Shown here: positions 33,846-45,545 of the stretch, one piece after another
How the letters are laid out: every line of letters starts with the position of its first letter
Position numbering within the stretch: the first letter of the stretch is position 1
Source of the DNA: Lepas anatifera
Lineage: Eukaryota > Arthropoda > Thecostraca > Lepadidae
Length of the DNA stretch: 64,000 nucleotides
Direction: 5' to 3'
Assembly: GCA_034440635.1 (NCBI GenBank)
Contig: JAOTON010000980.1
Span: 248,001 to 312,000, forward strand
Program-made: the position numbers and the translations under genes
The notes under the pieces: model-generated
The model's input: only the letters and a program-made list of their open reading frames with translations
Databases searched by the model: none
Told to the model about the DNA's origin: nothing

Positions 33846-34153
33846 GAGAGAGAGAGAGGGAGCGAGGGAGCGAGGGAGCGAGGGAGAGAGAGAGAGAGAG
33901 GGAGCGAGGGAGCGAGGGAGAGAGAGAGAGAGCTGCATTTCAACTACACGGCTATCGTGTTCTGATGCGGTCCTCCACACCTGTCCGATGAACCTCCAGC
34001 CAGGACTCCGCCGTCTAAACATTGAAGCACGGGGAAAATATAATGAATCAAATACCAGTATTAAGATACTAGCTCTCGTTAGACCAAATGTCTGTCGGTT
34101 GAAATGATCAACTTTACCTTCATCATATGAACCATGAATTCCGAAATAGGTAC
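31421..34153. other. Unique sequence without a recognised gene; contains (GA)n
   Basis: Minus-strand frame 31592-32032 (146 codons) and several shorter frames show no domain I recognise, and none has supporting splice or repeat context. The region is not matched elsewhere in the window apart from the simple repeat at 33797-33932. It is one of the few candidates for ordinary host sequence here. Confidence 0.4.
33797..33932. repeat. (GA)n with GAGCGAGG interruptions
   Basis: Purine-only simple repeat of about 136 bp with GAGCGAGGGAGCGAGG blocks. An overlapping Arg/Glu-rich frame is an artefact. Confidence 0.97.
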
Positions 34154-35001
34154 TTAACACGCGCATTGACGGGGGCGGGTATCCGCCCCCCCCCCTCCTC
34201 GGGTTTTTCGGAGATAACATAAAAACGGCCGCGCGTAGCACCGCCGTACTTGGCATACCTTTTCTCCCATCCTTTTTACAACTTCTGCGAAAATTTTAAA
34301 GTTGTCGTCTCAGGTCAGGTCAACAGTGCGAGTCAAATGACCTGACCTCAAAAAGGTTTAAGATAACATAAGTCGGAACAGGGATACCTCATCCGATTGA
34401 AACTCAAATCACATAATGGGCCCACCGAGTTCTCTAAAACATGTTCCAGTATTTTTTTATATCGATGGCCTAAGGTCAGGTACGAGTGATGACCTTTCCA
34501 TTGGAAATACATGGGACAAATTGTTTTGACTGAATAACTCAGTAACAGATGGTGATATAGAGTTTATTTTAGCTGCATTAGATTTGCCTTGTCTTTGCAG
34601 TCCTAATGATATGCATTTTGTATAATTTGAACTTGACCTGACCTCAGGTCAGGTAACATCCTCGATTTCACCTAGCAAGGTCAAATTATATATCATTCTA
34701 TTTGGCTTGCTGCGAGGATTCATATGTTTTAAGTCATTTTGCTCTATCTTTACTTGTTCAGATGTAGTGGCCGAAAACTTTCATTTGCATGTTATCCCTA
34801 TGACGGCATGTTTTTCTCTCGTGACCTTAAATGTGACCTGACAAAAAATGGTTCAAATATTTTCGATGGAGAAGTGGATGGGCTACCCAGCACCTTTTAC
34901 CGTTTTTCGCTACCTACCGTGGTTCTCGAGATCTTAGGGGGCGGGTACCCGGCCCCCGTCAAAGCGAAGGTGGCTCAGACCCCCGTCGATGCACGTGTTA
35001 A
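34154..35001 (-). mobile_element. TTAA-flanked transposon, family A (reverse orientation)
   Basis: An 848-bp copy bounded by TTAA at 34154-34157 and 34998-35001, with ends TTAACACGCGCATTGACGGG and GTCGATGCACGTGTTAA. Its interior mirrors the 2778-3636 copy, with AGGTCA/TGACCT clusters around 34305-34350 and 34625-34690. No coding capacity. Confidence 0.85.
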
Positions 35002-35129
35002 TTAAAAGGATGTGATATGGTGCTATTCCTCCCACGACTTGCAGTGGGTTAATTCTGCTCTAAACGGCTTTCATTTTGATGTACTTTGCTAAATTGGCAA
35101 AATGAAACCAATCTTCAAATTCCACTGCG

Positions 35130-35600
35130 CGTGTGAAAGGGAATGTGGCATCTTGGTCTAATCCTGGAATTTAGTGAAATTAGGCGTACTTTTAGCCAAA
35201 AATAATGAAACCACTCAAGATTTCTTTGAAAAATGTTCAATAGGCTCAATATTTTGTTTTTAAAAATACTCCTCTAGCAAAATAAATAAATATCTGCCTG
35301 TGGATGAAGTCATGATCTGGCAACCACTACCATACTTGAAATGCTTCAAGGGCTTCGATTGGCTGATGCTCAGCGTGACGTCAGCATATGTCGTCACACC
35401 AGCAGCTCACAACAATGGTCGCCCGGCGAGAGGTTGATGAGGGGTTGGTGTCAGGTAGGTTTTAGTTTTTTTCTACGGAAATATTGAGTTCCAAGACAAA
35501 TGATATATGGAGTACCGGGTTTTCTGACTTGCTTTACAACTTGGCTATCTCAGTTAAAATCACGTTATGAAGGTGCCATATTTCTTTAAAGAGCCCAAAA
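35130..35600. repeat. Dispersed repeat, inverted relative to 63365-63805
   Basis: Shares long stretches, reverse-complemented, with 63365-63805: for example CTTCGATTGGCTGAT, GTGACGTCAGCATATGTCGT and AATAAATAAATATCTGCCTG. In both places it lies beside a family A TTAA transposon. Diverged, non-coding, family unknown. Confidence 0.8.
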
Positions 35601-36550
35601 CAAAACCGGATTTTTTCTTCAAATGCTTGCTGTCCTCTGCATTCTGCGCGTCTTGTACATCGTGCAGTTGTAGATAGAACACTGGAACCACAACACAGTG
35701 GGCTGCAATGTCTTAATCATGCTCCCGACGGTGACAGTGAAGATCAAATGTTTACAGTTCTGGCATATTTTACGAATGACAGCGTTTTTTCATGAAGTTT
35801 CCCAAACTAGCACAACGGTATGATGTAGATTTGCAAACGGCATATGTTATATGTTAGCATTGGTGATGGTCAGATTTATCTATTTCAAATATTTCCCGAA
35901 CAAATGTTGTTTGCGTGACGGTAACTGCTATCATTTCTCGACTGTTTCCCATTCGGCCCACCGCACCCGACCTCAGTCACCAGCCATCACTGAGGAGAAG
36001 GAACGCTTTCCAGTCTCATATGGCGCCCATCCCTGTCACGATGCAGCACTAACGGCTGTCTCCCACCGCGCACCTTCCCCTGATTTCGAGGATCACTCCC
36101 AAAACTCGGTCCGCTGGTCTGCGACGTGTTGTTCGCTCGTTGCTGTAAACAGCAGAGGTAGACGTCCTCTGCACACAAGGAGTCGGTCCGATACCCGCTC
36201 CCGCAGGGCCCCAGCAATGCGGCGGCGCTGCACAATGCCAGCCGTCCCAGTTCCCAGGAGTATTTCCAGCGGCAACACCGTCATCTGTGGAGCGTCAGTA
36301 ATCTCTACCCTCTCCCTCCAGCTCTCCCCCTACGATTATCCTGGCCTCTCTGTCACATCCTCAGTATGGTAAACAAGTGCATTGGCCTCCGTCAGGATTT
36401 CGACCAGAGCCTATACCAACAGGAGCGTATCTAGGCGCATGAAACCCTTGAGCACCGGATGCTCTGAAGCCACCGAGAGCCGACCCAGGCTGTGCCATCA
36501 TTAACACATTGAGCCCATCCGAAGTTATTTAGAACGAACGCAGATTCTCG
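35601..36550. other. Unrecognised sequence; 173-codon frame
   Basis: Plus-strand frame 35851-36372 is the longest here (173 codons) but has no recognisable domain; its Ser/Arg/His-rich composition is consistent with a chance frame in GC-rich DNA. A spliced host exon cannot be excluded. Confidence 0.3.
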
Positions 36551-36559
36551 GGCCCATTT

Positions 36560-36860
36560 CCCCCATTCAGCGATGGCCGAGTGCGCCCCTGCCGGACGCC
36601 TCAGGCGCTGCGGCCGCTAACGTCCGCGTGTTTGCTGGGCGCCGCCTGATGTAGGTTACTATAGCAGCCGTCTGCCTGCCCCCGCGCCTCAGCTGGTCTC
36701 CCCTCCCAGTGAAATGGAAAGTGCGGGCGCGACGACGCGTGCGGAGAGCGGGGTGGCACAAAGGCAGACGGAGGAAACTTCAGAAACAAAGGCACGAGCG
36801 GACCGCGCTGACCCCTCACACACCCCGCATTATCACCCAACACTAGCGACCGCCAAAAAT
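36560..36860. other. Local CpG-rich segment
   Basis: GC- and CpG-rich stretch (GGCGCTGCGGCCGC, GCGACGACGCGTGCGGAG) in otherwise AT-rich surroundings. It might mark a promoter or first exon, but no start, splice or protein motif confirms it. Overlapping frames on both strands (36601-37023 minus, 36714-37025 plus) are unrecognised. Confidence 0.35.
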
Positions 36861-39065
36861 GGCGTCTGTTCATGCTACCACAGAAAGCTATCTCACAACT
36901 TATCAAACGACCAGCGAGGGAACACCAGTGGTGACGAAAGTTTAAACGAAGAACCAAGTGTCGTCTTCCATGAGGCTTTGGTAAAGCCTTGGGCGACTGA
37001 AAGCAGAGAACATGGGAATGCATAGGGTTGTCTTTCCCGTCAGCTAAAATGTACTAAACCGGCACCAACCAGTGAAGATTCCAAAACATATAGTTCACCT
37101 CCAATTTGTTCAAATGCCAGCTTTCCCGCCTATCAGACACTTGTAAGAGTATTAGCAGGGGTCAACGAGTATTTTACACCTGAAAAATAATGTCAATATG
37201 AATACAATGGACCCAAACACTCTACTCTGGGCATGATTGACACAACAATGATGACAGCTTATTAGATGTCCCTCCTCGCCCACTAAGCTACCATAAACGG
37301 TAGTGTGTCACTGGCACAAATGTGCGACATTCCTGAGCTAAATATAGTGTATATCTGGAGCCAGTATCGTCGGTCGTCCAACACCGCCCGCTGAGCTCCA
37401 GGCTGCTCTTGGTGGTCCACGCGAAGCTCACGTGCTGCAAAATGTCTCTTCTGCGAAGTGTTTTGGCACGAGCTTCTTATGGAGCACGCCATACCCAGAC
37501 CTGGGAATCTGGCCAGCCTAGGCTACTTTGGCACGCAGCACATTTGTGCTAAACTGGTGGAGTATTCCTGCAAGTCATAAAATTTCAGTAGCATTTCTAA
37601 TTAGTTTAGTAAATAGGAAAGCATATGTACACGACATTATCGAGGATACTGACTGGGCAAGAAAACATGCGCAGCGTCTGAAATCTTTCAAATCTAACAC
37701 TGAGATTCGTCATTCTTGCTGTATCATGCTTGGGAGACACATTATTTTCCCAAATTCAGAATTTGAACAAATATGATCACCCAAACCGAGGACTGTAATA
37801 TTCAAGGCAGGGTGTGAATCAAACGAAAAAAACTGAATATTTTCGGTTTGGTTCATGGCTCTGGTGAAAGAAATTGAAAAATGTAATGCTACGCAAAGCC
37901 AAAGGTTGTATTTTAACATACGGCCTTTTTTACGAATGACCATTTGCGTAGCATAAAATCTTCCAATCGAAAATAGTGAAGCTGAGCTGAAAGCCCGTAA
38001 AATAAATTGATACAATTCTAAGCAGTGACAGGCAAGAGAAATAAAAGGGTCAGAAACAAGTTTTTAATTCCTAACCCGTTCTTACACAAATATAATTAAG
38101 GCACTAGCATAGGTACTATTAATCAATAAGCAGCGTGCTCATGAAAGAAAGAATTGATAGTTTGACGTGCAGTTTATTGCCGTAGGGGGAATATGCTCCA
38201 TATTTTGGTAGTGGGAAACATGATTTACTCGATTTGTAATCATCACCGTGGTGACGTAAGCTTAGTCCGCAAAAATATTGTCATAGCAGGTGAAAGGTAC
38301 AACACCTGCCACGTTAGTGGAAAACATATTCATTTCTTATGAGCTAGGTTCGTTCTCCTAGAGCGGCGTCTATTTAGAAAACTGCCAAAATCAAACGTCC
38401 TACCGCTGCAAGTCCGAGGTACAGCACATGCAGTCGATTTTCATAAAATGCACAAAAACATGGAATCTTATCATTTGCTGATCACATTTGCTTTTCTATC
38501 ATCGATGCTTCACGCATTGACATCAATCTATCTGATCTGTAGCAAAAGGTGATTTTACCCAATAATCTCCAGCATTTAAATATTTCCCCATGGAGAAGTG
38601 TGGTCGCGGTATTTTTCACCATGATGGCCTACACTTTAACTTAATTAATACAATTTTGTACCCATGGAAGTCTTCTAACGTGCATTTTGCAGTGACCAAA
38701 CAAAGAGAGTCGCAGAAATCGCCCACGTTTCCCATAACAGACAAATCTGCAACCATACATATACCCATACAGTAGAAGACCTGAATTGATCGCCTGTATC
38801 ACCACGTTTCAAAAGTAAATAGTTTTCGGAGAGCTGCACAGACCACTACGATTATAAGCTGGGAAGTTGTTACTGATTGGCCTTACTGTTCGGGTCCTGG
38901 GTATCATATTGACAGTGATTGTATATTTAGACCCGTCCCTTTACCAACATATTTATCTAGGCAAGCGATGACCTGGAAAATTATTACTCATAATGTTATC
39001 CAAGGGGTCACGGTTGCAGCTTTGACTCCTAATTTTCCAGATAATCGTTTGCATACATGAATATT

Positions 39066-39087
39066 TTGATAAAGGGCTGGGCCCGAA
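39066..39087 (+). ncRNA. Degenerate hammerhead-like fragment
   Basis: TTGATAAAGGGCTGGGCCCGAA resembles the motif at the ends of the Penelope-like element (57255-57276 and 63235-63259) and is followed by the same ATATATAATC. The CUGANGA core has decayed to TTGATAA, so activity is unlikely. It probably marks an old Penelope-type fragment. Confidence 0.4.
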
Positions 39088-39639
39088 TATATAATCACTG
39101 TGAATTTCCTACCCAGGATTCGATGAGAAAGGTCAATTAAAGGAAGTGCCCCACTTTTATAATGGGTTTTGAACTGAGATAGCAGTTTTGAAGAGCGCGT
39201 CTAGAAACCACTATTGGCATATGTAATTTCCCCTAAAGCTCCCTATATTAAATTTTTGCACATCTCAAAGTTAAAAAAGAGCCAGGAGCCCTAATTTAAA
39301 CCAGAAAGTAATTCCTTTCCATCTAGTTTCACAAATTTGGTCGGTCTAAATCCCGCTGCCACGCAGGATAGGTAATACATGTTAACAATGACAAGGCTCA
39401 ACGCAACGATACACGCTGCCAGCGGCTAGCCCTGTAGTTACACGAGGTACTTAGGTCATCCCCGGGCAGAAAGAAAACGGCCGATTATTTTGTTCTGAGT
39501 TATCAGAAGTGGAGACAAAACGTGGTTTCTACATTAATAATTGTTGGGGTTTAACAATGCACCAACTGCCAAGGTCATACGGCGTCGTCAACTCTCACCC
39601 TGTTGGTACGATTTGGGGGATCAGATACTTATTCAGAGG

Positions 39640-39722
39640 CTCCACCGGGACTTGAACCCGGGACCGGTGGCTTAGAAGATAGGGATGCTGGGATGCTATC
39701 CACTTAGCCACCCATCCGGTTT
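39640..39722 (-). other. tRNA-derived sequence (SINE-like head)
   Basis: On the minus strand it reads GGGTGGCTAAGTGGATAGC (box A-like) and, about 45 nt on, GGTTCAAGTCCCGGTGG (box B-like). The acceptor ends do not pair, so it is a tRNA-derived repeat or pseudo-tRNA rather than a functional tRNA gene. Confidence 0.65.
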
Positions 39723-40429
39723 CTAGATAATCGCACTTATGTTGGCCAAGGGTTAGTCATTTTTTAATTCCGACAAAGTGGTCCATCCCTTTAGCAACTT
39801 ATCAACGTATCACTACGCTCGCTCACTCGCTATCGTTCGCAAGCTCACGCCGTCCGCAACAGATATGGTGTGTATGCCAGAACGCCCGCCCGCTTACAAT
39901 GTATATTTTTACAGTCGCCATGACTGAATAAGGTCATTGGGTGTGACATCTCATCATTGCTAGTGGGACTAAAGCAAAGCAGCTTGAGTCGAAAGGCACT
40001 CTATTTCTGTTGCCTCCCCAAGGCTATCAGTAGCATGGCCAGAAGGCTTTCGAGGCTTCCAAGAAGGCTCAAGGCTTTCAGCAGCAAAGTCCAAGTATGT
40101 GGCAAAGTCGTATGTGGTGGCAGATCACATTCTTGACTGTGATTGGGCCGTGCCATACAAAACACAATGGTCAAGCAGACAGAAACGCAATTCTTTATTT
40201 CCGAATTGGCCGCACCGTCTCTCCCAGTCCGAAAACAGAATGTGCATCATTTAGCTGTAACTGTAGCTAGGTGCAGGGCTTAATCAATCGATATCTGACT
40301 AAATCAATTAATTAGCCAATTCAATGGTCAAGTAGTTACTTAATTGTGAAGTGCGTTCGAAAATATGGGTGCAATACCAACAGCATTTCGCTAAACAGCA
40401 GTCAATCGCAGCGTTTTCACTGCCTCCGG

Positions 40430-40475
40430 TAGAGCGGCCTGCAGCTGGAATTGAACCCGCGCTAGGTCAGTGGCG
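40430..40475 (-). other. Possible tRNA-derived fragment
   Basis: The minus strand has GCGCGGGTTCAATTCCAGC, a box B-like word in a stem-like context. No convincing box A is seen at the expected distance. Confidence 0.3.
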
Positions 40476-41072
40476 CTCAGAGACGGGCCATAACTGTATG
40501 ACTGAAGGCTTATAAAAAGCCAACCAAAAGCGATATTAACGTAAAACGGGTATCAAACGAAAGCTAATGAGCTATTCTATTCAATTAGCTTGCATTTATA
40601 TGGATACCAACAATAACGGTCTGATTATATGCACTTTTGTCCCAATTTTGGCCAAAAATGGCCAAAATTCCCATTTTGAAATCAAATTCGCGACCCCTGA
40701 ATGCTGTTTAAACCTGGTTTTTGGGCGTAAATGACCTGAGAATGCTTGAAACCATGGAAAAAACCACGGTTTTCTACGATTATTCAAAAAGACCGAAATT
40801 TGGACACCCCTACTGTTCATCGCGTAGGTTTTGTGCTTTTTGTGTAACATGTATGTATACTGCACCAACTGTTCCTAACACGTGATTGCAATCTTCCTGT
40901 TGGTGTTAATGTGTTACTGAAAGTGTTAAGTGAAAGTGAAGTGTTTCTGAAATACAAATTACACCTTTACGTGACACCTTTTCTAGCAATAGAATTGCAT
41001 GAAAAAAAAATAAAAATGAAAAATACAAACACAAAATTTCCCATCCGATAACAAATCCTTCCCCACCTACGG

Positions 41073-41930
41073 TTAACACGCGCATTGGAGAGTCTGGCGT
41101 CAAGCGCAGTGGAGGGGGTCCTAAAGTACCCCCTGAGATCTGGGAAACCATGAGGATTACAAAAACGCCCGTTGGAGGGTGTGTAGGGGCGATAGTGAGC
41201 TACCTTAAGGCAAAGTGTCATTAATCTAGCGCGATATCTTCAAGGCCAAATGAGGTCGTAAAAGTCAAATCTGGGACGTACTGGAGACCAATTAGAAAAT
41301 TACGTAATTATTTGAAGAAAAAAGATTAAGCCGTAAGCAGACCAAGGCCATGGAAAGAAGTTCCCACACAGTGTTTTCTGCAATCTTAAAGCCAAGGTCA
41401 TCCAAGGTCAATGAACAAGGGAACAATATTTAAGGCAACAATATGACGTATTCCCAATAATGTATAATATAACGCACTATAGCAGCCTTTGGGCGGGAAA
41501 TGAAGGTTTGACCTTGAAAAAGACGTTTGACGTCGACCTTGAGTAGCCTTAACTATAAAGTCATAGCAAAACATACGTCATACTGAATAAAGTCAGATGA
41601 ATGGAATTCTGGGGTCCATGAGCTTGACCTTCATGTGGACTGACCTTGACATATAACCTAATTGCATGACGTGATGACTTCACCACTCGGTCTATAGTGC
41701 AAGGCGAATTGGAACGACCGCGCGATTGCGACGGCCTCAAAATATAGGCCTGATTTTGAAATTCTCTAAGTTATAAAACTTTTGAATGATTTTCAAAACT
41801 CCTTCGCCAATTCATGAGCTCGTGAATTCTCCAAACGTGACTAAGTAGCGTTTTTCGGCGGCGAAGGGCTCTCCAGCCCCGTCGGAAAATAGGTGGGGGC
41901 ACCTAAGAACCCCTCCACTGCGCGTGTTAA
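41073..41930 (+). mobile_element. TTAA-flanked transposon, family B
   Basis: An 858-bp element bounded by TTAA at 41073-41076 and 41927-41930. Left TTAACACGCGCATTGGAG, right CCACTGCGCGTGTTAA. Subterminal CTGAGATCTGGGAAACC corresponds to CTAAGATCTCAGAAACT in the second family B copy (59443-60366). The interior has dispersed AGGTCA/TGACCT words. No coding capacity. Confidence 0.85.
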
Positions 41931-43690
41931 GGACTATTACCAGTTTCTAAAGCGACTGTACTCGTTTGTGCCCGGGTACCAAATTCATCAGTATTATCTT
42001 CAGGTGTCAATCATTTGACATTAGATAGTGGATTGAAGTGGCAATGTGTGAACGGAAAAATGACGGGATCTGTAGTTTAAAGGCGTGAAAAACTGACGCG
42101 GTTATCGTATCATATCTATAATATGTCAGTGCCTTAAATACTTCATGACTTGCAGTATCTGAGTTTAAATATTACAACAAGACTCGCGTGATGAGCTAAG
42201 TAGGGATTTACGAAGCAGGGCGCCTGACATAAAGCCATCCTGAATCAGGGATATTCGAGCCCGGGGCAGTTCGGTTCTGTTCCGGCCGCCTGTGGTTGGC
42301 CTTGACAGTGAACTGACTCATCGGTTAATTGCCTAACGGGAACTGCTCGTTGCGCTGGAACTCGGCGCAGTTCCGGATGCAGTAACCTTGTGAAGGTCAC
42401 ATGAACTCCGGACGTCCCGATCAGCGGGCCTCCCATGCACAGAGCATACACGCCGGTCTGCGCGGTGGCAGAGGGCGTTGTCGAGTTGACCAACTTCTCG
42501 GCAGGTGCAACATGGCCGAGGATCACGTGACTGGACCGCATTACCGCTACCGGAGACAAAGGTTGCCAGTAGCAGTTTCGGCGAATTATTCACTGATTTG
42601 CCGTCTTACGATCAAGCGATTAGTTATAAGAAGACTTGGGACCGCGGGTCACCTCTATGCAAAGCCTTCGTGCAAAGGTGGAAAGCCGTAGCTGCCAGTG
42701 TGCAACGGTGCTGAGCTTCAGATCTGAACATCCTTTATTGCAGGCGGATTAAAAATGTCCGGCTGAAGAGTACGGATGTATCATTGAATAATGTGCGCTG
42801 GCACCCAATCTCAGTGCAATAAAATACAAGTTTGAAGGGCTGTAAGTCGTAATATATATGAAAGAGTGAGAAAAGGTCCTAGTGAGGTTACACATGTCAT
42901 CTGAAACGGGGACAGATAAACAGTTGCCAGACGACGCATGTAAAGTATGCGCCAAAGATGCGATTCGTTCATTGAGTATTTTGTAAAATTGCGCAGCTGT
43001 ATTTATTTTAAGCGGAGCCAATAACATGCAAAGCTGATGTTGATTTGTGAATTACGTTTTTGGCGCTATAACTCGTTTATTGACACCTTGCAAAAGGTGC
43101 AACTAGTTCACTGGAATGAACTAGTTGCACGTTCAGGGTTCAGGATTGCGGAACGAATTTAGGGTTGCATCAACGGCGCAGCTCCTATGGCGAACTTCGA
43201 AATGCCATCTGACCAGAACTGTGCCGGGGCACGGCACAGTCCTGATCATCCCCAAGACGGTGTTCGTTCCGGCCGCGCCGCTGACGCCACCCGCCGCTTG
43301 GGCTTGGTTGATCGTAGGAAGACCACATAAAGAAATTCACTGGAATGTTTTACAATGAAACATTCCGTATTTTCACTTTGTTTTGAGTCGATAATACCAA
43401 AAGTTTTTTTGTTAACGTCCATACTATTCAATATTCAGGACAAGAGAGAGGACAAAGTATTCAAGTATTTGAAGTCCCCAAATCTTCGAATATCAATAAT
43501 CTTCACATTGTTGAACTGGCTATGAAACAATAAGAGACCTGTCCTTCACATTTTAGCTAGCACCGAATACAAGGATTGCACAGTTTTTCACCCTGCCAGT
43601 GATTCTGACCGGGGCCCAAGTGGGCGGAGTCAGGCCCTTTCCGACTCTCATTGGGATCTGCCCGAGTTTTCGCTCCGGTCTGGTTGGGGG
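41931..43690. other. Unrecognised sequence with a strong short hairpin
   Basis: Minus-strand frame 42245-42559 (104 codons) has fairly protein-like composition but no domain I can name. No shared repeats noticed except the hairpin at 43097-43130. Confidence 0.35.
43097..43130. repeat. Perfect 14-bp hairpin
   Basis: GTGCAACTAGTTCA and its complement around a 6-nt loop (CTGGAA). Confidence 0.92.
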
Positions 43691-44045
43691 ATGGTACAGT
43701 AGGGTCGTTCAAAAAAACATTTTTTTACTTTTCAGACTCGAACCCAGTTTTCTCCCATTAGATATTCAGTTCTGATTTCAATGAGCCACATTCCAAGCAT
43801 CTACGACAACGGAAAAGATCGCCTCAAAACGGTTAAAAATTTCATGTTTCAGGCGCCAGATTGGCCGCCCGGCGTTGCAGTCTCCCTTTGTTAAATTGGG
43901 GTGAAAGGGGTGCATAACCTACCAGTAAAGACAGCGTGACATGTGCGTGCGTATAAGAGCGGTAGATGGGATATAACATGCAGGCATTTACTTGTCAGAT
44001 GTATTTGCAGCGCAATACAAATACATGTTATCCAACAAAGACCTG

Positions 44046-44241
44046 AATTGTATAACAGTGGTTGACAGATATTAACACTTAAACCAACACAGCAGGCAGA
44101 TGAACGCGTTTCGACAAAAATTGTCTTTTTCAGCATCCCTCCTACCATAGATGCTGAAAAAGACAATTTTTGTCGAAACGCGTTCATCTGCCTGCTGTGT
44201 TGGTTTAAGTGTTAATATCTGTCAACCACTGTTATACAATT
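44046..44241. repeat. Perfect 91-bp palindrome arms, 14-bp spacer
   Basis: Reading the left arm against the complement of the right arm I find no mismatch. The spacer is CCCTCCTACCATAG, which also precedes the third copy at 44353. Confidence 0.95.
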
Positions 44242-44418
44242 GTCTGACATGAACATCGAAACCAACATCACAGAGAGACAAGAATTCGTCACCAGAAAAA
44301 AGATATCCAGCAGTTTCAATCGCTTAAAATTCCTTCTATCCCTCCTACCATAGATGCTGAAAAAGACAATTTTTGTCGAAACGCGTTCATCTGCCTGCTG
44401 TGTTGGTTTAAGTGTTAA
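44048..44418. mobile_element. 371-bp foldback insert with three hammerhead-like motifs
   Basis: Flanked by the 10-bp direct repeat AAGACCTGAA (44038-44047 and 44419-44428). The opposite arm of structure 2 has no such insert. It holds a perfect inverted repeat of 91 bp per arm (44046-44136 and 44151-44241, 14-bp spacer) and a third, direct copy of 65 bp at 44353-44417. Each copy contains CTGAAAAAGAC...GTCGAAACGCG. The arrangement resembles small Penelope-related or retrozyme-like copies; that assignment is inference. Confidence 0.65.
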
Positions 44419-45545
44419 AAGACCTGAAATTGAATGGTTCAGCACCCTAGTACTCTAAATCCCCACAGAACAGGAATGCCTTCCGAAGGCGAACCTTTCT
44501 CTTGTAACATTCGTTGGAGAAGGTCGTTGAGGCACGTGCTTCTCCCTATTCTCCTGCGAACTATTTAAGAGCTCTGGTACTGATAAAAGAAGGTTCTGTC
44601 GCACATTTTTACCCTTTGGATGGCTCACGAAATATTCTACTAGCTTCACACCAGGCTGTGGGATCGTTCACGACAGTAAGCTCTGGAATACCTTGAAACA
44701 GGGGAAGCTATACCAGTCATCAGCTTCTTAACCTTCGCCCGGGTGGGGGGAGGGTCTTTTTAGACCTCCCTCGGGTTTTTCCGAAGTGAACAAAAAGCGG
44801 CGGCACGCAGCGCCGCGAAACTTGGTCTAGCTGTTCCTTCATCATTTTTACATCTTTCCGGAATTTTTTTGCTCAAGGTCCTATCAGGTCAGGTCACCAG
44901 GCCAGGTGAAGTGACCTCACCTCAAAAAATGCTTAGGACGGCATAACTAAAAGAAGGGGTAATCGATCAAGTTGAAACTCATACCACATATTGGGCCCAC
45001 CAGGAGCTACAACATTTGTTCCGGGATTTTTGATATTGGTGACCTAAGGTCATGTGCAGAGCATGACCTCCCCATTGTCAATACATGGGGAAAATCACGG
45101 AATGAGCTTTTCTCAGTAAGTATGGATGGAATCAGCTTCAAACATCGGTTACGACTTGCTCTTAGCCCATTTCTGAAGTTGATGCCAAACATCTTGTCTT
45201 GTGACCTTTATAAGGTCACCTTATGTCAAATAAGCATTTTTTGGTGTTTTACTCTATAAATTTTGAATAAACTAAGATAGAACTTTTATTTTGTCACCGA
45301 AGTGTTTGTATAGTCACTGCAAGTCAAATGATATACATCATGACCATTCCAGGTCAAGTTGGGTCAGACCGTTGACCTGGGTCAGGTCAAATTCTTACAT
45401 TTGACCTGGGATAGCAATATTATATATCATTCGATTTGTATTGATGAGAGAATTGCAATGGTGCATCAACTATGGCTGTATCTTGTTTGGTTTGGAAGTT
45501 ATTAGCGAAAAAAAGAAACGTCCTTATGCATGGGTGGCTATGGAC

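Larger units (their letters stand above)
37031..41072. other. AT-rich stretch with dispersed-repeat fragments
   Basis: No recognisable gene. It contains two sequences with tRNA-type B boxes (39640-39722 and near 40445) and a hammerhead-like fragment at 39066-39087. The remainder shows only short frames. Confidence 0.4.

Noticed and set aside
33710..33991. Arg/Glu-rich coding frame
   Set aside because: Translation of (GA)n simple repeat.
35851..36372. 173-codon host gene candidate
   Set aside because: No recognised domain, low-complexity composition, no splice or conservation evidence; kept only as an unrecognised region.
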